Notes: a model not told the origin generated them from the sequence alone. Shown: positions 1 through 7,726, numbered from the stretch's first letter. The stretch: DNA of 34,818 nucleotides from Streptomyces sp. CBMA29 (GCF_014596445.1 NZ_MECL01000030.1:1-34818); one strand, 5' to 3'. Numbers and translations: made by a program.

Positions 1-164
1 CCCTCGGCCCCCGGTGCGGGGAACACCACGTCGATCACATCCGGCGGCTCTTCGCCGCCGTTGCGGGACTCGGATGCCGCGACCGCCGTCGCCGCGCCGT
101 CCGGCCGGTGCCGACGCTCCCCGTCCGCCGGCCGCCGCCCCGCCCTGTCGTCTTCCATGTCCAT
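1..164 (-). CDS. Unknown protein, N-terminal part only
   Basis: The gene runs off the left edge, so only about 54 N-terminal residues are visible. I start it at ATG 164..162; a second in-frame ATG at 158..156 gives M-D-M-E-D-D. The visible part is hydrophilic and rich in Arg, Asp, Glu and Ala, with a more ordered stretch near the break (PPDVIDVVFPAPG). There is no signal peptide, membrane segment or motif I recognise. Coding is supported mainly by third codon positions that are nearly all G or C. No convincing Shine-Dalgarno precedes either ATG, so the start is uncertain. A perfect palindrome at 215-232 lies about 50 bp upstream and could be its operator. The function is unknown. Confidence 0.5.
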   Translation of the reverse strand, partial: MDMEDDRAGRRPADGERRHRPDGAATAVAASESRNGGEEPPDVIDVVFPAPGAE

Positions 165-214
165 CACCGGTTTCACTCACGCCACTGCCGGATCATCCCC
201 ACCCGCAAAAACTT

Positions 215-232
215 CCGCACCCCAGGGTGCGG
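215..232. promoter_or_regulatory. 18-bp palindrome upstream of the left-edge gene
   Basis: CCGCACCC-CA-GGGTGCGG has perfect 8-bp arms and a 2-base centre. Such a short centre fits a dimeric repressor site better than an RNA hairpin. On the minus strand it lies between a TTGTTA element and the start at 164, so it could sit in that gene's promoter. The binding protein is unknown. The rest of 165-382 holds no gene I can support. Confidence 0.35.
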
Positions 233-382
233 TAACAAGGTGGCCCCGCCAAGGGGGCCTTGACATCCGCGGACAAGGGTGAGCCGTCGAGGAGCCGACG
301 GGCCGAACCGGTCCCTCGGCGTCCCCTCTTGGGTATCAACAGGCGCAGTGGCACCGTGCGTGATCCACGGTTGTCGCCCGCG

Positions 383-433
383 GCCGGGCCCGACACGGCA
401 GAATAATCGTTTCTGCTGCGGGTCCGGCCCGGC
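383..433 (-). terminator. Strong imperfect hairpin after the proline-rich gene
   Basis: The arms GCCGGGCC (383-390) and GGCCCGGC (426-433) pair perfectly. A C-C mismatch follows, then GAC/GTC, and an inner stem GCAGAA (398-403) / TTCTGC (411-416). It begins 24 bp after the stop of the leftward gene at 457, which is where its terminator should be. No U-tract follows, as is usual in high-GC actinomycetes. Confidence 0.6.
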
Positions 434-456
434 GACCGGCGGTGCGGCGGCAGTGC

Positions 457-678
457 TCAGTACATCGACGGCGGCGGCGGGGGCGGCGCGGGGCTCGGCT
501 CGGGCGTCGGCGGCACCGGGTCGGGCGCCGGGCCGGGAGGCACCGGCTCGGGTCCCGGAGGTGTCGGCGTCGGATCCGGTACCGGGACCGGACCCGGGCC
601 GGGGGTGGGGCCGGGCACCGGAGACGGGAACGGATCGGGCCCCGGCGTCGGGAAAGGCTCGGGCACGGGGTTGGTCAT
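457..678 (-). CDS. Small proline-rich protein
   Basis: This is a 73-residue protein made almost wholly of proline-based repeats (PVPEPFPTPGPDPFPSP, then PGP and PPG units), ending PPPPPPSMY. Nearly every second residue is proline, so it should be an extended polyproline-II rod without a folded core. There is no signal peptide or transmembrane segment. The start is well supported: ATG 678..676 follows GGAGG with a 5-base spacer. A strong hairpin (383-433) ends the unit, so it looks like a single-gene transcript. Similar short Pro-rich peptides occur in streptomycete genomes, but I know no established function. The repeats alone could be a composition artefact; the ribosome binding site and terminator argue for a real gene. 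Confidence 0.72.
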   Translation of the reverse strand: MTNPVPEPFPTPGPDPFPSPVPGPTPGPGPVPVPDPTPTPPGPEPVPPGPAPDPVPPTPEPSPAPPPPPPSMY

Positions 679-739
679 CGCTGCCTCCGAAGGTCCTGGC
701 GAGGGCCTCTTCGCGGTCCTCGCCGACTGGACACGACAC

Positions 740-764
740 GTACCCGGTCATCGCGCGCCTATGC
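740..764 (-). promoter_or_regulatory. Candidate sigma-B-type promoter for the proline-rich gene
   Basis: On the minus strand GCAT (764..761), 15 bases and GGGTAC (745..740) match the loose streptomycete sigma-B pattern GNNT-N14-16-GGGTAY. It lies about 60 bp upstream of the start at 678. The -35 part is very degenerate, so the call rests on GGGTAC and position. Confidence 0.3.
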
Positions 765-876
765 CGCACGCCCCCGCGCGCGCTCCCGTGGGAGTGAACC
801 GCGCCGGCGCCCGCAACTGCGCGCCCACGGCGCGTTGTCTGTCCCGGGGACTGATCCATGGCGGAAGGAGCCGGTG

Positions 877-1065
877 ATGGCAGAGGACTGGGAAGACCTT
901 CGGGAACCTGGTGTGGTGCACGTCCTGATCACCGCGCGCGACGAGGCCAGCGCGTACCGCGTCTTCGATGCCCTGGTCGACCGCTTCCCCGCGGTCGGTC
1001 CGCCTGCCCCAGGCCGCTCCCGGCCCGGCCTCGTCGTCCTGGCCGTCCTCGCACCCACCGCCTGA
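877..1065 (+). CDS. Small hypothetical protein, 62 residues
   Basis: The frame starts at ATG 877 (or GTG 874 just before it), seven bases after AAGGAG at 864-869, so initiation is well supported. The protein begins MAEDWEDLREPGVVHVLI and continues TARDEASAYRVFDALVDRF. This suggests an acidic N-terminal tail followed by one beta-strand and one amphipathic helix, much like half of a ferredoxin-type beta-alpha-beta fold. The C terminus is hydrophobic (GLVVLAVLAPTA). I recognise no family. It lies 305 bp upstream of the PAS-GAF-PP2C gene and is divergent from the proline-rich gene, with which it shares the 679-876 control region. A role tied to the downstream phosphatase is possible but rests only on position. 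Confidence 0.6.
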   Translation: MAEDWEDLREPGVVHVLITARDEASAYRVFDALVDRFPAVGPPAPGRSRPGLVVLAVLAPTA

Positions 1066-1370
1066 CGGCTCCCGTCTCCGGGGCCACCGCGTTCCGCGGG
1101 GCGCGGGGACGGCGGCCGAATGGCCCATCGGGTGTTTGGGGTGGCCAGGCGGCCCGAGTCCCGGGTGATCACCCGCGGGGGCGCGTATCCCCATGGGAAG
1201 GCGGCACAGGTCCCGCGCGGGCGGCGCGGAAGCGCGACCCCATGGCGGAATGTGGGACGCTGGACAATGTCCCTCATGGCGATAAATCATGCCAAAGCTA
1301 TCCTGGTGGTCCGTGTGGCCCGCCTCGCGGATGTGGTCAGCTGACCGCCGCCCGACCCCGGAGCAGGTGC
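1066..1370. other. Gene-free stretch with palindromes upstream of the phosphatase gene
   Basis: I find no supportable gene here. It holds a perfect 14-bp palindrome CGGGTGATCACCCG at 1162-1175 and an 11-bp one, GGACAaTGTCC, at 1262-1272. A relatively AT-rich patch follows (GATAAATCAT, 1281-1290). I could not place a convincing -35/-10 pair for the gene at 1371. Confidence 0.4.
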
Positions 1371-3512
1371 ATGACGGCACGCAAGCGGCCCCCAGGTGGC
1401 GGCTACGACCCCCGTGTGGGGCCTTTCCCGACGGGTCTGCCGACGGCCCCGGAGATCGGCCCCGGGGAGCGGCTTGCCATGAACGGCATGGGCACCTTCG
1501 ACTGGGACCTCGACCTCGGCACCTTCGACCTCGACCAGGCGGGACTCGACGTCTTCGACCTGCTCCCGGAGGAATTCGACGGCCGGATCGACTCGCTGGT
1601 CCTGCGGGTGACCCCGGAGGAGAGGTCCCGCCTCGACATCATGCTGCGCAAGGCCCTGCAAACGGGCCGCCGCAGCTACGGCGGATACTTCCAGGTCACC
1701 CGCAGGGACGGCGCCAAGCAGTGGACGCACACCCAGGGCGCCATCCTGCGCGACGACCTCGGCAACGCGTACCGCGTCCTGGGCATCGTCAGGGACGCGA
1801 CCGCCGAGCTGACCCAGACCCCCGCGCCCAGCACTCCGCCGCCGCGGCACGAGCGCCGCAGCCTGCCCTCGATCGTCCGCCGTACGATCGAGGCGCTGTC
1901 CACGGCCGTCACGGTCGACGACGTCATCGCGGTACTGACCGGCGCGGGCGGCCTGGAGCGCTTCGGCGCCGACGGACTGACGCTCGGCCTGATAGAGGCG
2001 GGCAATCTCAAGGTGGTCGCCTTCAGCGGCCGGGAGATGTCCTTCTACGAGGGGCTGCGGCTGCGGCGGCTCGACGACTCGCTGCCGCTCACCCAGGCCG
2101 TCATCACGCAGCAGCCGCGATTCGCCACGGACTTCCCCGCGCTGGCCGAGAAGTTTCCGCTGCTGCGCGCGCAGATGAAGCCCGGCGCGGGCGGCGACCC
2201 CGACAGCCACTTCGCGGCGGCCTTCCTGCCGCTGGTCGCCCAGGCCCGCTCCATCGGCGGCCTCGCGCTCTTCTACCACGACCGCACCGAATTCCGGCCG
2301 GAGGACCGCGAGCTGTACATGACGCTCGCGGGCATCCTGGCCCAGTCCCTCCAGCGCGCGATCCTCTTCGACCAGGAGCGGGAGTTCGCCACCGGCCTCC
2401 AGGCCGCGATGCTGCCCCGGCACATCCCGCGCGTCGACGGCGCCGAGATCGCCGTCCGCTACCACGCGGCGCGCAGCGGGCGGGAGGTCGGCGGCGACTG
2501 GTACGACGTGGTCGCGCTGCCGCAGAACCGGGTCGGCCTGGTCGTCGGCGACGTGCAGGGCCACGACACGCACGCCGCCGCCGTGATGGGCCAGCTCAGG
2601 ATCGCCCTGCGCGCGTACGCGGCCGAGGGCCACCCGCCGTCCACCGTGCTCGCCCGCGCCTCCCGCTTCCTGGCGGAACTGGACACCGAGCGCTTCGCCA
2701 CCTGCGCCTACGCGCAGATCGACCTCGCCACCGGCTCCGTCTCCGCCGCCCGCGCGGGCCACCTCGGACCGCTGATCCGGCACACCGACGGCCGTACGGG
2801 CTGGCCGAATGTGCGCGGCGGGCTGCCGCTGGGCCTGGCCACCACCCTGGAACTGCACGAGTTCCCCGAGACCCGGATCGACCTGGTGCCCGGCGAGACG
2901 CTGGTGTTCTGCACTGACGGCCTGGTCGAGGAGCGCGGTCTGGACATCACCATCGGCATGGAGGCGCTGGCCGAGGCGGTGCACTTCGGCCCGCAGGCCG
3001 CCGAGGCGCTTGCCGACCACCTCGCGGAGAACCTCTGGGAGCGCTGGGGCTCAGGCGACGACGTCGCGCTGCTGATCCTGCGCCGCGCCCCCGACACCGG
3101 CACCCCGCGCGCCCCGCGGATGCACAGTTACGTCCACCAGGCCGACCCCGAGGGCCTGGCCGACGCCCGGTCCGCCCTGCGGCAGGCGCTCACCGACTGG
3201 GGTCTGGCCTACCTCGCCGACGACGTGGAACTCGCCGCGGGCGAACTCCTGGTCAATGTGCTGCTGCACACCGAGGGCGGCGCCGTCCTCACCCTTGAGG
3301 TGCTGCCGGAGCCGGTACGCCGGGTGCGGCTGTCGGTCCAGGACCGGTCGAGCGTCTGGCCGCGCCGCAGGTCGCCCGGCGAGGCGGCCACCTCGGGCCG
3401 CGGCCTGCTGATGATCGACGCGCTCGCCGCGTGCTGGGGCGTGGAGCCGCGCGGCGACGGCAAGGCCGTCTGGTGCGAATTCGACCCGGACGAGACCGGT
3501 ACGGACGGCTGA
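1371..3512 (+). CDS. PAS-GAF-PP2C phosphatase with C-terminal anti-sigma-type ATPase domain
   Basis: This 713-residue cytoplasmic regulator dephosphorylates Ser/Thr phosphoproteins, in this family usually anti-anti-sigma factors. The domains in order are a PAS sensor (about 35-145), a GAF domain (about 165-325), a SpoIIE-type PP2C domain (about 335-575) and an RsbW-like HATPase domain (about 590-710). PP2C metal motifs are intact: GGDWYD with D376, VGDVQGH with D394, then CTDGLVE and SGDDVALL. The ATPase N-box reads ELLVNVLLH and the G-box SGRGLLM. ATG 1371 was chosen because GGAG (1360-1363) precedes it by seven bases; the frame stays open further upstream but there it overlaps the 62-residue gene. 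One protein therefore holds opposing phosphatase and kinase-like modules. The STAS protein at 13601-13972 is a possible but unproven substrate. Confidence 0.92.
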   Translation: MTARKRPPGGGYDPRVGPFPTGLPTAPEIGPGERLAMNGMGTFDWDLDLGTFDLDQAGLDVFDLLPEEFDGRIDSLVLRVTPEERSRLDIMLRKALQTGRRSYGGYFQVTRRDGAKQWTHTQGAILRDDLGNAYRVLGIVRDATAELTQTPAPSTPPPRHERRSLPSIVRRTIEALSTAVTVDDVIAVLTGAGGLERFGADGLTLGLIEAGNLKVVAFSGREMSFYEGLRLRRLDDSLPLTQAVITQQPRFATDFPALAEKFPLLRAQMKPGAGGDPDSHFAAAFLPLVAQARSIGGLALFYHDRTEFRPEDRELYMTLAGILAQSLQRAILFDQEREFATGLQAAMLPRHIPRVDGAEIAVRYHAARSGREVGGDWYDVVALPQNRVGLVVGDVQGHDTHAAAVMGQLRIALRAYAAEGHPPSTVLARASRFLAELDTERFATCAYAQIDLATGSVSAARAGHLGPLIRHTDGRTGWPNVRGGLPLGLATTLELHEFPETRIDLVPGETLVFCTDGLVEERGLDITIGMEALAEAVHFGPQAAEALADHLAENLWERWGSGDDVALLILRRAPDTGTPRAPRMHSYVHQADPEGLADARSALRQALTDWGLAYLADDVELAAGELLVNVLLHTEGGAVLTLEVLPEPVRRVRLSVQDRSSVWPRRRSPGEAATSGRGLLMIDALAACWGVEPRGDGKAVWCEFDPDETGTDG

Positions 3513-3554
3513 GCCCCCGCTTTCGGGACCCGGCCGCCCGCGCCGCAGCCGTGT

Positions 3555-5051
3555 TCAGCTCACGTTCAGCGCCGTGTCGTCGATGACGAACGAGGTCTGG
3601 AGCTTGGAGCCCTCGGTCCCGGTGAACTTGACGGTGACCGTCTGTCCCGCGTACGCGCCCAGGTTGAAGGTGCGCTGCTGGAAGCCGGAGGCCGCGTTGA
3701 CGTTGGAGTACGTGGCCAGGGTGCTCAGTACGGTGCCGGAGGAGTTCAGCACCTGCGCCTTGAGCGTGTCGTAGGCGGTGCTGCCGGTCTCCGCGGTGTC
3801 GATGTGCAGCCAGAAGCTCAGACTCGCGGCGCAGCCCGCCGGGATGGCCACCGACTGCGCGACGGTGTCCGTGGTGGCGGTCCCGTAACCGTCGAGCCAC
3901 GCCTTGTACGACCCGCTGTGCGCCGCTTGCGACGCGTTGTTGTTGATGACGCCGCTGGTCGCCGTCCACGACGAAGTGCCTGACTCGAAGCCGGGGTTGG
4001 CCAGGAGCTGGCGCGCGGTGCAGGTGCCGCCTGTCGGCGGGGTGGTCGGGGGAGTGGTGGGCGGCGTCGTGCTGCCCGATCCCGAACCCGCCAGCCAGGC
4101 CGTCGCGTTGAGCGCGAGCGCCGCGTCGGTGCCCGCCGGGTCGTCCCAGCCGTTGTAGAGCGTGTTGCCCGACTGGCCGGTGCCGTCGTCGGCGGGTGAG
4201 CTGTCACCCCAGATCGCCACCCGGCCGCTGCCGAAGGCGCTGGTGACGAAGAACGCGCCGGTGTTGCCGGACGAACCCGTCCTGTACAGCAGTCCCTTGA
4301 CGTTCGGGTTGTCCGCGGGCTTGAGGGTGAAGGTGGTGCCGTCGCGCAGGATGCTGCCCGTCACGTTGCCGAAGGGGCCGTGCAGCACCGGGTTGGACGC
4401 GTCACTGATCGCCCGCGGATTGTCGGTGCTGATGTCCAGCAGGTCGACGGAGAAGCCGAACGGGTCGGTGTTGTCGACCCCGTTGCTGGTCAGCAGGTCG
4501 TTGATGACGCAGGGCGAGTCGCAACCGTCGTTGTTGCGGTCGCTGTTGTTGTGGTCGGAGATCAGGAAGAGCCCGCCGCCGTTCTGCACGAATTTCATCA
4601 CGGCGGTCTTCTCGGCCGCGCTCAGCTTCACGTTCGGCTCGGGCAGCACGAAGGTGTCGAAGTTGCTGAGGTCCTGGGCGTTGGAGCTGTTGCCGTAGGT
4701 GATCGTGCGGCCGGACGGCAGCGTGTTGAGGGTGTAGCCGCCCGCCTTCTGGAGCGCGACGCCCCAGGCGGAGAAGGCGCCGGTCCAGTCCGTCTCCTTG
4801 GTGGGGTTGGCGTTCTGGCCGAGCGGGTCGGGCTGGCTCGTGCTGATGATCCAGTCGGCGTTCCCGGCCGTCTCGGCCTTGGTGTTGTCGAAGAGCACGC
4901 GGTGCGTCGTCGCCGCGGCCGGCACGACCGGGGCGCCGGGGGCGGCCTGAGCGGAGCCGCCGCTGAGACCGGCCGCGCCGAGCGCGATCGCGCCCAGTGC
5001 GGCTGCCGCGCCGATCAGGACGCGGCTGCGGGGCACACGGGATCCAAGCAT
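3555..5051 (-). CDS. Secreted protein: glutaminase-fold-like domain plus C-terminal jelly-roll domain
   Basis: This 498-residue protein should be exported by Sec; its signal sequence (about 1-36) has a basic start, an Ala/Gly/Leu core and an AQA cleavage site. Residues about 48-320 contain FVLPEPN, FVQNGGGLFLISDHNNS and GSGRVAIWGDSS, which resemble class I glutaminase-fold (DUF4350/ThuA-like) domains. The asparagine-rich SDHNNSDRNNDG loop might bind metal. A PPTTPPTTPP linker follows (about 322-343), then a domain (344-498) starting NPGFESG..W, typical of the C-terminal jelly-roll modules on secreted streptomycete hydrolases. ATG 5051 has GGAGG seven bases upstream. The catalytic function is unknown. 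The downstream neighbour converges with only 42 bp between, and I see no clear terminator there. Confidence 0.8.
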   Translation of the reverse strand: MLGSRVPRSRVLIGAAAALGAIALGAAGLSGGSAQAAPGAPVVPAAATTHRVLFDNTKAETAGNADWIISTSQPDPLGQNANPTKETDWTGAFSAWGVALQKAGGYTLNTLPSGRTITYGNSSNAQDLSNFDTFVLPEPNVKLSAAEKTAVMKFVQNGGGLFLISDHNNSDRNNDGCDSPCVINDLLTSNGVDNTDPFGFSVDLLDISTDNPRAISDASNPVLHGPFGNVTGSILRDGTTFTLKPADNPNVKGLLYRTGSSGNTGAFFVTSAFGSGRVAIWGDSSPADDGTGQSGNTLYNGWDDPAGTDAALALNATAWLAGSGSGSTTPPTTPPTTPPTGGTCTARQLLANPGFESGTSSWTATSGVINNNASQAAHSGSYKAWLDGYGTATTDTVAQSVAIPAGCAASLSFWLHIDTAETGSTAYDTLKAQVLNSSGTVLSTLATYSNVNAASGFQQRTFNLGAYAGQTVTVKFTGTEGSKLQTSFVIDDTALNVS

Positions 5052-5067
5052 CCGTCAACCTCCAGGT

Positions 5068-5076
5068 GGGGGGGGG
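5068..5076. repeat. Run of nine G next to a ribosome binding site
   Basis: Nine consecutive G on the plus strand (C on the coding strand) lie about 17-25 bases upstream of the start at 5051, just before its GGAGG. More G-runs follow at 5081-5085. Such tracts are prone to slippage and could alter leader length. Confidence 0.6.
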
Positions 5077-5214
5077 CAGTGGGGGTGCGGGAGATGATTC
5101 TGCGCGCGTAGAATTTGTGACTGATGTGCCGTGCGTGACGAAGGGGTGAACGCTGCGGGTCGGCTTCGGCAGTGAAATGATGCGTCCCTGACAATAGCGC
5201 CTCGGCTGCGGACA

Positions 5215-5265
5215 CGCGTCCGCCTCCCCGTGTGAGCCGTCATCACATACGGGGAGGCGGACGCG
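5215..5265 (-). terminator. Terminator of the GH16 gene
   Basis: A perfect 17-bp GC-rich stem (5215-5231 with 5249-5265) has a 17-base loop that can itself form a small GTGA/TCAC stem. It starts 28 bp after the GH16 stop codon and separates that gene from the next leftward gene. Confidence 0.85.
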
Positions 5266-5292
5266 CTCACCGCGGCGGGCGCGGCGTCGCGG

Positions 5293-7473
5293 TTACTGCG
5301 ACACGCGCACGTAGTCGATCAGCATGCGCTGCGGGAGGACCGTGGTGGCGTCCGGAGCTCCGGGCCAGTCACCGCCCACCGCGTTGTTGAGGATGATGTA
5401 GAACGGGTGGTCGTACACCCACGGACCCCTGGTCGCCTCCACCGTCGCCTTGTCGGCGGTGAAGAAGGCGTGGCCGTCCACCGAGAACGTCATGTGGTGG
5501 GAGTCCCAGTCCACGGCGTAGGTGTGGAAGTCCGAGGCGAAGTCGCTGCCCGCGAGGGTGTACGGGGACCCGTAACCGTTTCCGCCGTTGTAGGCGGGGG
5601 CGTGCAGCGTGGAGTAGACGGAGTCGGCGACCTTGCCGACGTGCTCCATGATGTCGATCTCACCGGAGTTGGGCCACGGCGTGCCCGTCTTGAAGTTGGA
5701 CCCCAGCATCCAGAACGCGGGCCACAGACCCTGCGTGCCGCTCACCTTGATCCGCGCCTCGACGTGGCCGTAGGTGAAGTTGAAGTGGTCCGAGGTGTTG
5801 ATCCGGCCCGAGGTGTACTGGTGGCCCTCGACGTTCTCCTTCCTGGCCTCGATGACGAGGTTGCCGTTGCCGTCCATCGAGGTGTTGGCGCCGTTGGTGT
5901 AGTACTCCAGCTCGCCGTTCTGGCCGCCGCCGATGTCCTGGGTCCACTTGCCGGTGTCCGGCTTGGTGCCCGCGGCGCCGTTGAACTCGTCGCTCCACAC
6001 CAGGTGCGTGGGGTTGCCCGGGTCGGGCGGCAGGGCGGGCGGCGCCGTGGGGTTGCCGCCGGTGCCGTAGACGTCGAAGGTCCACAGCGAGTACCCGTAG
6101 CCGTTGCTGCGCGCGGTGCCGTACATCCGTACGTAGCGGCCGGTGCCGTCCACGTTCAGGGTCTCCTTGAAGCCCTTGCCGGTGGTGGTGGAGTAGATGC
6201 TCGTCCAGTTGGTGTTGTCCGGCGAGACCTGGATCTGGTAAGCGGTCGCGTAGGCCGGGTCCCACTGGAGGACGACCTGCGTGATGTGCGCGGTCGCGCC
6301 CAGGTCGACGCTGATCCAGCCGGGGTCGACCCAGCCGTTGGTGTCACTGGTCGCCCACCGGGTGGCCGGGTCCTCGTCGAACGCCTTGGCCGGAGTGCAG
6401 CCGACGCAGCTATTGGCGTTCTGGTAGGTCGAGGCGGAGGCCGGCTTGTTGTACGACAGCAGGACCGCGCCGCCCGGCGGTGTGGTGGGCGGGGTGGTCG
6501 GGGGAGTGGTGGGGGGAGTGGTCGGCGGGGTCGTGCTGCCGCCGCCACCGGTGAAGATCTGGAACTCCCAGAGCGAGACGCCGTATTGGGTGGCGCGCGC
6601 GGTGGTGTAGACCCGGACGTAGCGGCCGGTGCCGGTCAGGGTGATCAGCTCGGTCGCGCCGGGGCTCGTGGTGGTGGAGTAGGCGTTCGTCCAGGTCGTG
6701 CCGTTGGCGGAGACCTGGATCTGGTACGCCTTCGCGTACGCCGTCTCCCAGCTCAACTGGACACCGCAGATGTTCTGCGAACTGCCGAGGTCGACCTGGA
6801 GCCACTGCGGGTCGGCCGCCGCGCTGGACCAGCGGGTGCCCATGTTGCCGTCGACCGCGGCGGAGGCGGGAGTGCCCGCGTTCTCCGTGGACGAGGCCGT
6901 CGCGGGCTTGTTCAGCGCGGAGTTGGCCGTACCGCAGGCCGCGTTGCCCGTGCCGGTGGAGCCGTAGACCTTGAACTCCCAGAGCGAGACGCCGTATTGG
7001 GTGGCGCGCGCCGTGGTGTTGATCCGGACGTAGCGTCCGGAGCCGGTGACGTCGAGGGTTTCGGTGCCACCCGCGCCGGTGGTCGTGCTGTACACGTTCG
7101 TCCAGGTCGTGCCGTTGGCGGAGACCTGGATCTGGTACGCCTTCGCGTACGCCGTCTCCCAGTTGAGCACCACCTGGGAGAGGGTGGACGTGGCCCCGAG
7201 GTCGACCTGGAGCCACTGCGGGTCGGCCGCCGCGCTGGACCAGCGGGTGCCGAGGTCGCCGTCGACCGCGGCCGACGCCGGTGTGCCCGCGTTCTCCGTG
7301 GAGGAGGCCGTGGCCGGTTTCGCCTGCGAGAGCAGGGTGCCCGCGGCCTTGGCCGGAGTCTGCGATACCGCCAGCGCGAGCGTCGCGACGAGGGCCGCGA
7401 CGAAGGCGAGGATCAGCGATCTGGGGAATCGTGTCGTGGGGGATGGACGGGTCTGTGGGGGGTTGCCGATCAC
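5293..7473 (-). CDS. Secreted GH16 endo-beta-1,3-glucanase with three discoidin/CBM32-type modules
   Basis: This 726-residue secreted enzyme is predicted to cut beta-1,3-glucan (laminarin or fungal wall glucan) with retention of configuration. Order: signal peptide (about 1-43, ends AKA); two almost identical discoidin (F5/8C, CBM32) modules at about 46-173 and 177-312, each with the KPATASST..AVDG..TRWSS signature; a TTPP-repeat linker; a third, diverged module at about 340-475 with a C-V-G-C pair; and the GH16 domain at about 485-726. The GH16 motif GEIDIME is at 604-610, giving E605 as nucleophile, D607 as helper and E610 as acid/base. GTG 7473 follows AGGAG by five bases. A TTGACG/TAATCA promoter with an adjoining LacI-like palindrome controls it. 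Beta-1,3 rather than mixed-linkage specificity is inferred from overall resemblance. Confidence 0.93.
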   Translation of the reverse strand: MIGNPPQTRPSPTTRFPRSLILAFVAALVATLALAVSQTPAKAAGTLLSQAKPATASSTENAGTPASAAVDGDLGTRWSSAAADPQWLQVDLGATSTLSQVVLNWETAYAKAYQIQVSANGTTWTNVYSTTTGAGGTETLDVTGSGRYVRINTTARATQYGVSLWEFKVYGSTGTGNAACGTANSALNKPATASSTENAGTPASAAVDGNMGTRWSSAAADPQWLQVDLGSSQNICGVQLSWETAYAKAYQIQVSANGTTWTNAYSTTTSPGATELITLTGTGRYVRVYTTARATQYGVSLWEFQIFTGGGGSTTPPTTPPTTPPTTPPTTPPGGAVLLSYNKPASASTYQNANSCVGCTPAKAFDEDPATRWATSDTNGWVDPGWISVDLGATAHITQVVLQWDPAYATAYQIQVSPDNTNWTSIYSTTTGKGFKETLNVDGTGRYVRMYGTARSNGYGYSLWTFDVYGTGGNPTAPPALPPDPGNPTHLVWSDEFNGAAGTKPDTGKWTQDIGGGQNGELEYYTNGANTSMDGNGNLVIEARKENVEGHQYTSGRINTSDHFNFTYGHVEARIKVSGTQGLWPAFWMLGSNFKTGTPWPNSGEIDIMEHVGKVADSVYSTLHAPAYNGGNGYGSPYTLAGSDFASDFHTYAVDWDSHHMTFSVDGHAFFTADKATVEATRGPWVYDHPFYIILNNAVGGDWPGAPDATTVLPQRMLIDYVRVSQ
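6562..7251. repeat. Near-identical direct repeat within the GH16 gene (offset 411 bp)
   Basis: The DNA encoding discoidin modules 1 and 2 is repeated at an exact 411-bp (137-codon) offset. Examples are 6685-6751 against 7096-7162 (67 identical bases) and 6787-6840 against 7198-7251 (54 identical bases), plus 39 identical bases from 6562 and 6973. Identity at synonymous sites points to a recent duplication or gene conversion. Confidence 0.9.
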
Positions 7474-7499
7474 GGCGTCTCCTGATTGGTCGCCGAGCG

Positions 7500-7513
7500 A
7501 GAGAGCGCTCTCT
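7500..7513. promoter_or_regulatory. LacI-family-type operator of the GH16 gene
   Basis: The sequence AGAGAGCGCTCTCT is a perfect 14-bp palindrome with a central CG, the hallmark of LacI/GalR-family operators (compare the CebR box TGGGAGCGCTCCCA). It lies 12 bp downstream of the -10 element and 26 bp upstream of the GTG start, so a bound repressor would block initiation. No LacI gene is in this window, so the regulator is encoded elsewhere. Confidence 0.75.
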
Positions 7514-7524
7514 GAATGCTGCGA

Positions 7525-7553
7525 TGATTACGGCGCTGTTGCTGACACGTCAA
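7525..7553 (-). promoter_or_regulatory. Promoter of the GH16 gene
   Basis: On the minus strand TTGACG (7553..7548), a 17-base spacer and TAATCA (7530..7525) form a housekeeping-type promoter. Transcription should start around 7515-7518, immediately upstream of the palindrome at 7500-7513. Confidence 0.65.
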
Positions 7554-7695
7554 GAAAGTGAACGAGATTCGCCCCGCGAATTCACCCGGACCCGCCTTGG
7601 TGTCGACACCCGAAGGGTCAGCGAACCACTCGTCCCGATAAGGGAGTTAAGTGGCTTGTCGCTGTGTGCAAGAGCTTGAGACGGCGGACATGACG

Positions 7696-7725
7696 ATGGC
7701 GGCGGAGAAGAGTCTCCGCCGCCAT
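7696..7725 (-). terminator. Terminator of the alpha-galactosidase gene
   Basis: A perfect 13-bp stem (7696-7708 with 7713-7725) closes an AGAG tetraloop, 20 bp past the stop codon at 7746. It separates the galactosidase from the GH16 promoter region. Confidence 0.85.
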
Positions 7726-7726
7726 G

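Noticed and set aside
858..1370. N-terminal extension of the PAS-GAF phosphatase
   Set aside because: It overlaps the 62-residue gene in another frame and is Arg/Pro/Gly-rich without structure. ATG 1371 has a good ribosome binding site.
5109..5114. TAGAAT as a plus-strand -10 element
   Set aside because: No -35 is at the right distance and no rightward gene follows.
5407..7485. A 692-codon open frame antisense to the GH16 gene
   Set aside because: Same GC artefact. The sense frame has a signal peptide, discoidin modules and the GH16 catalytic motif.
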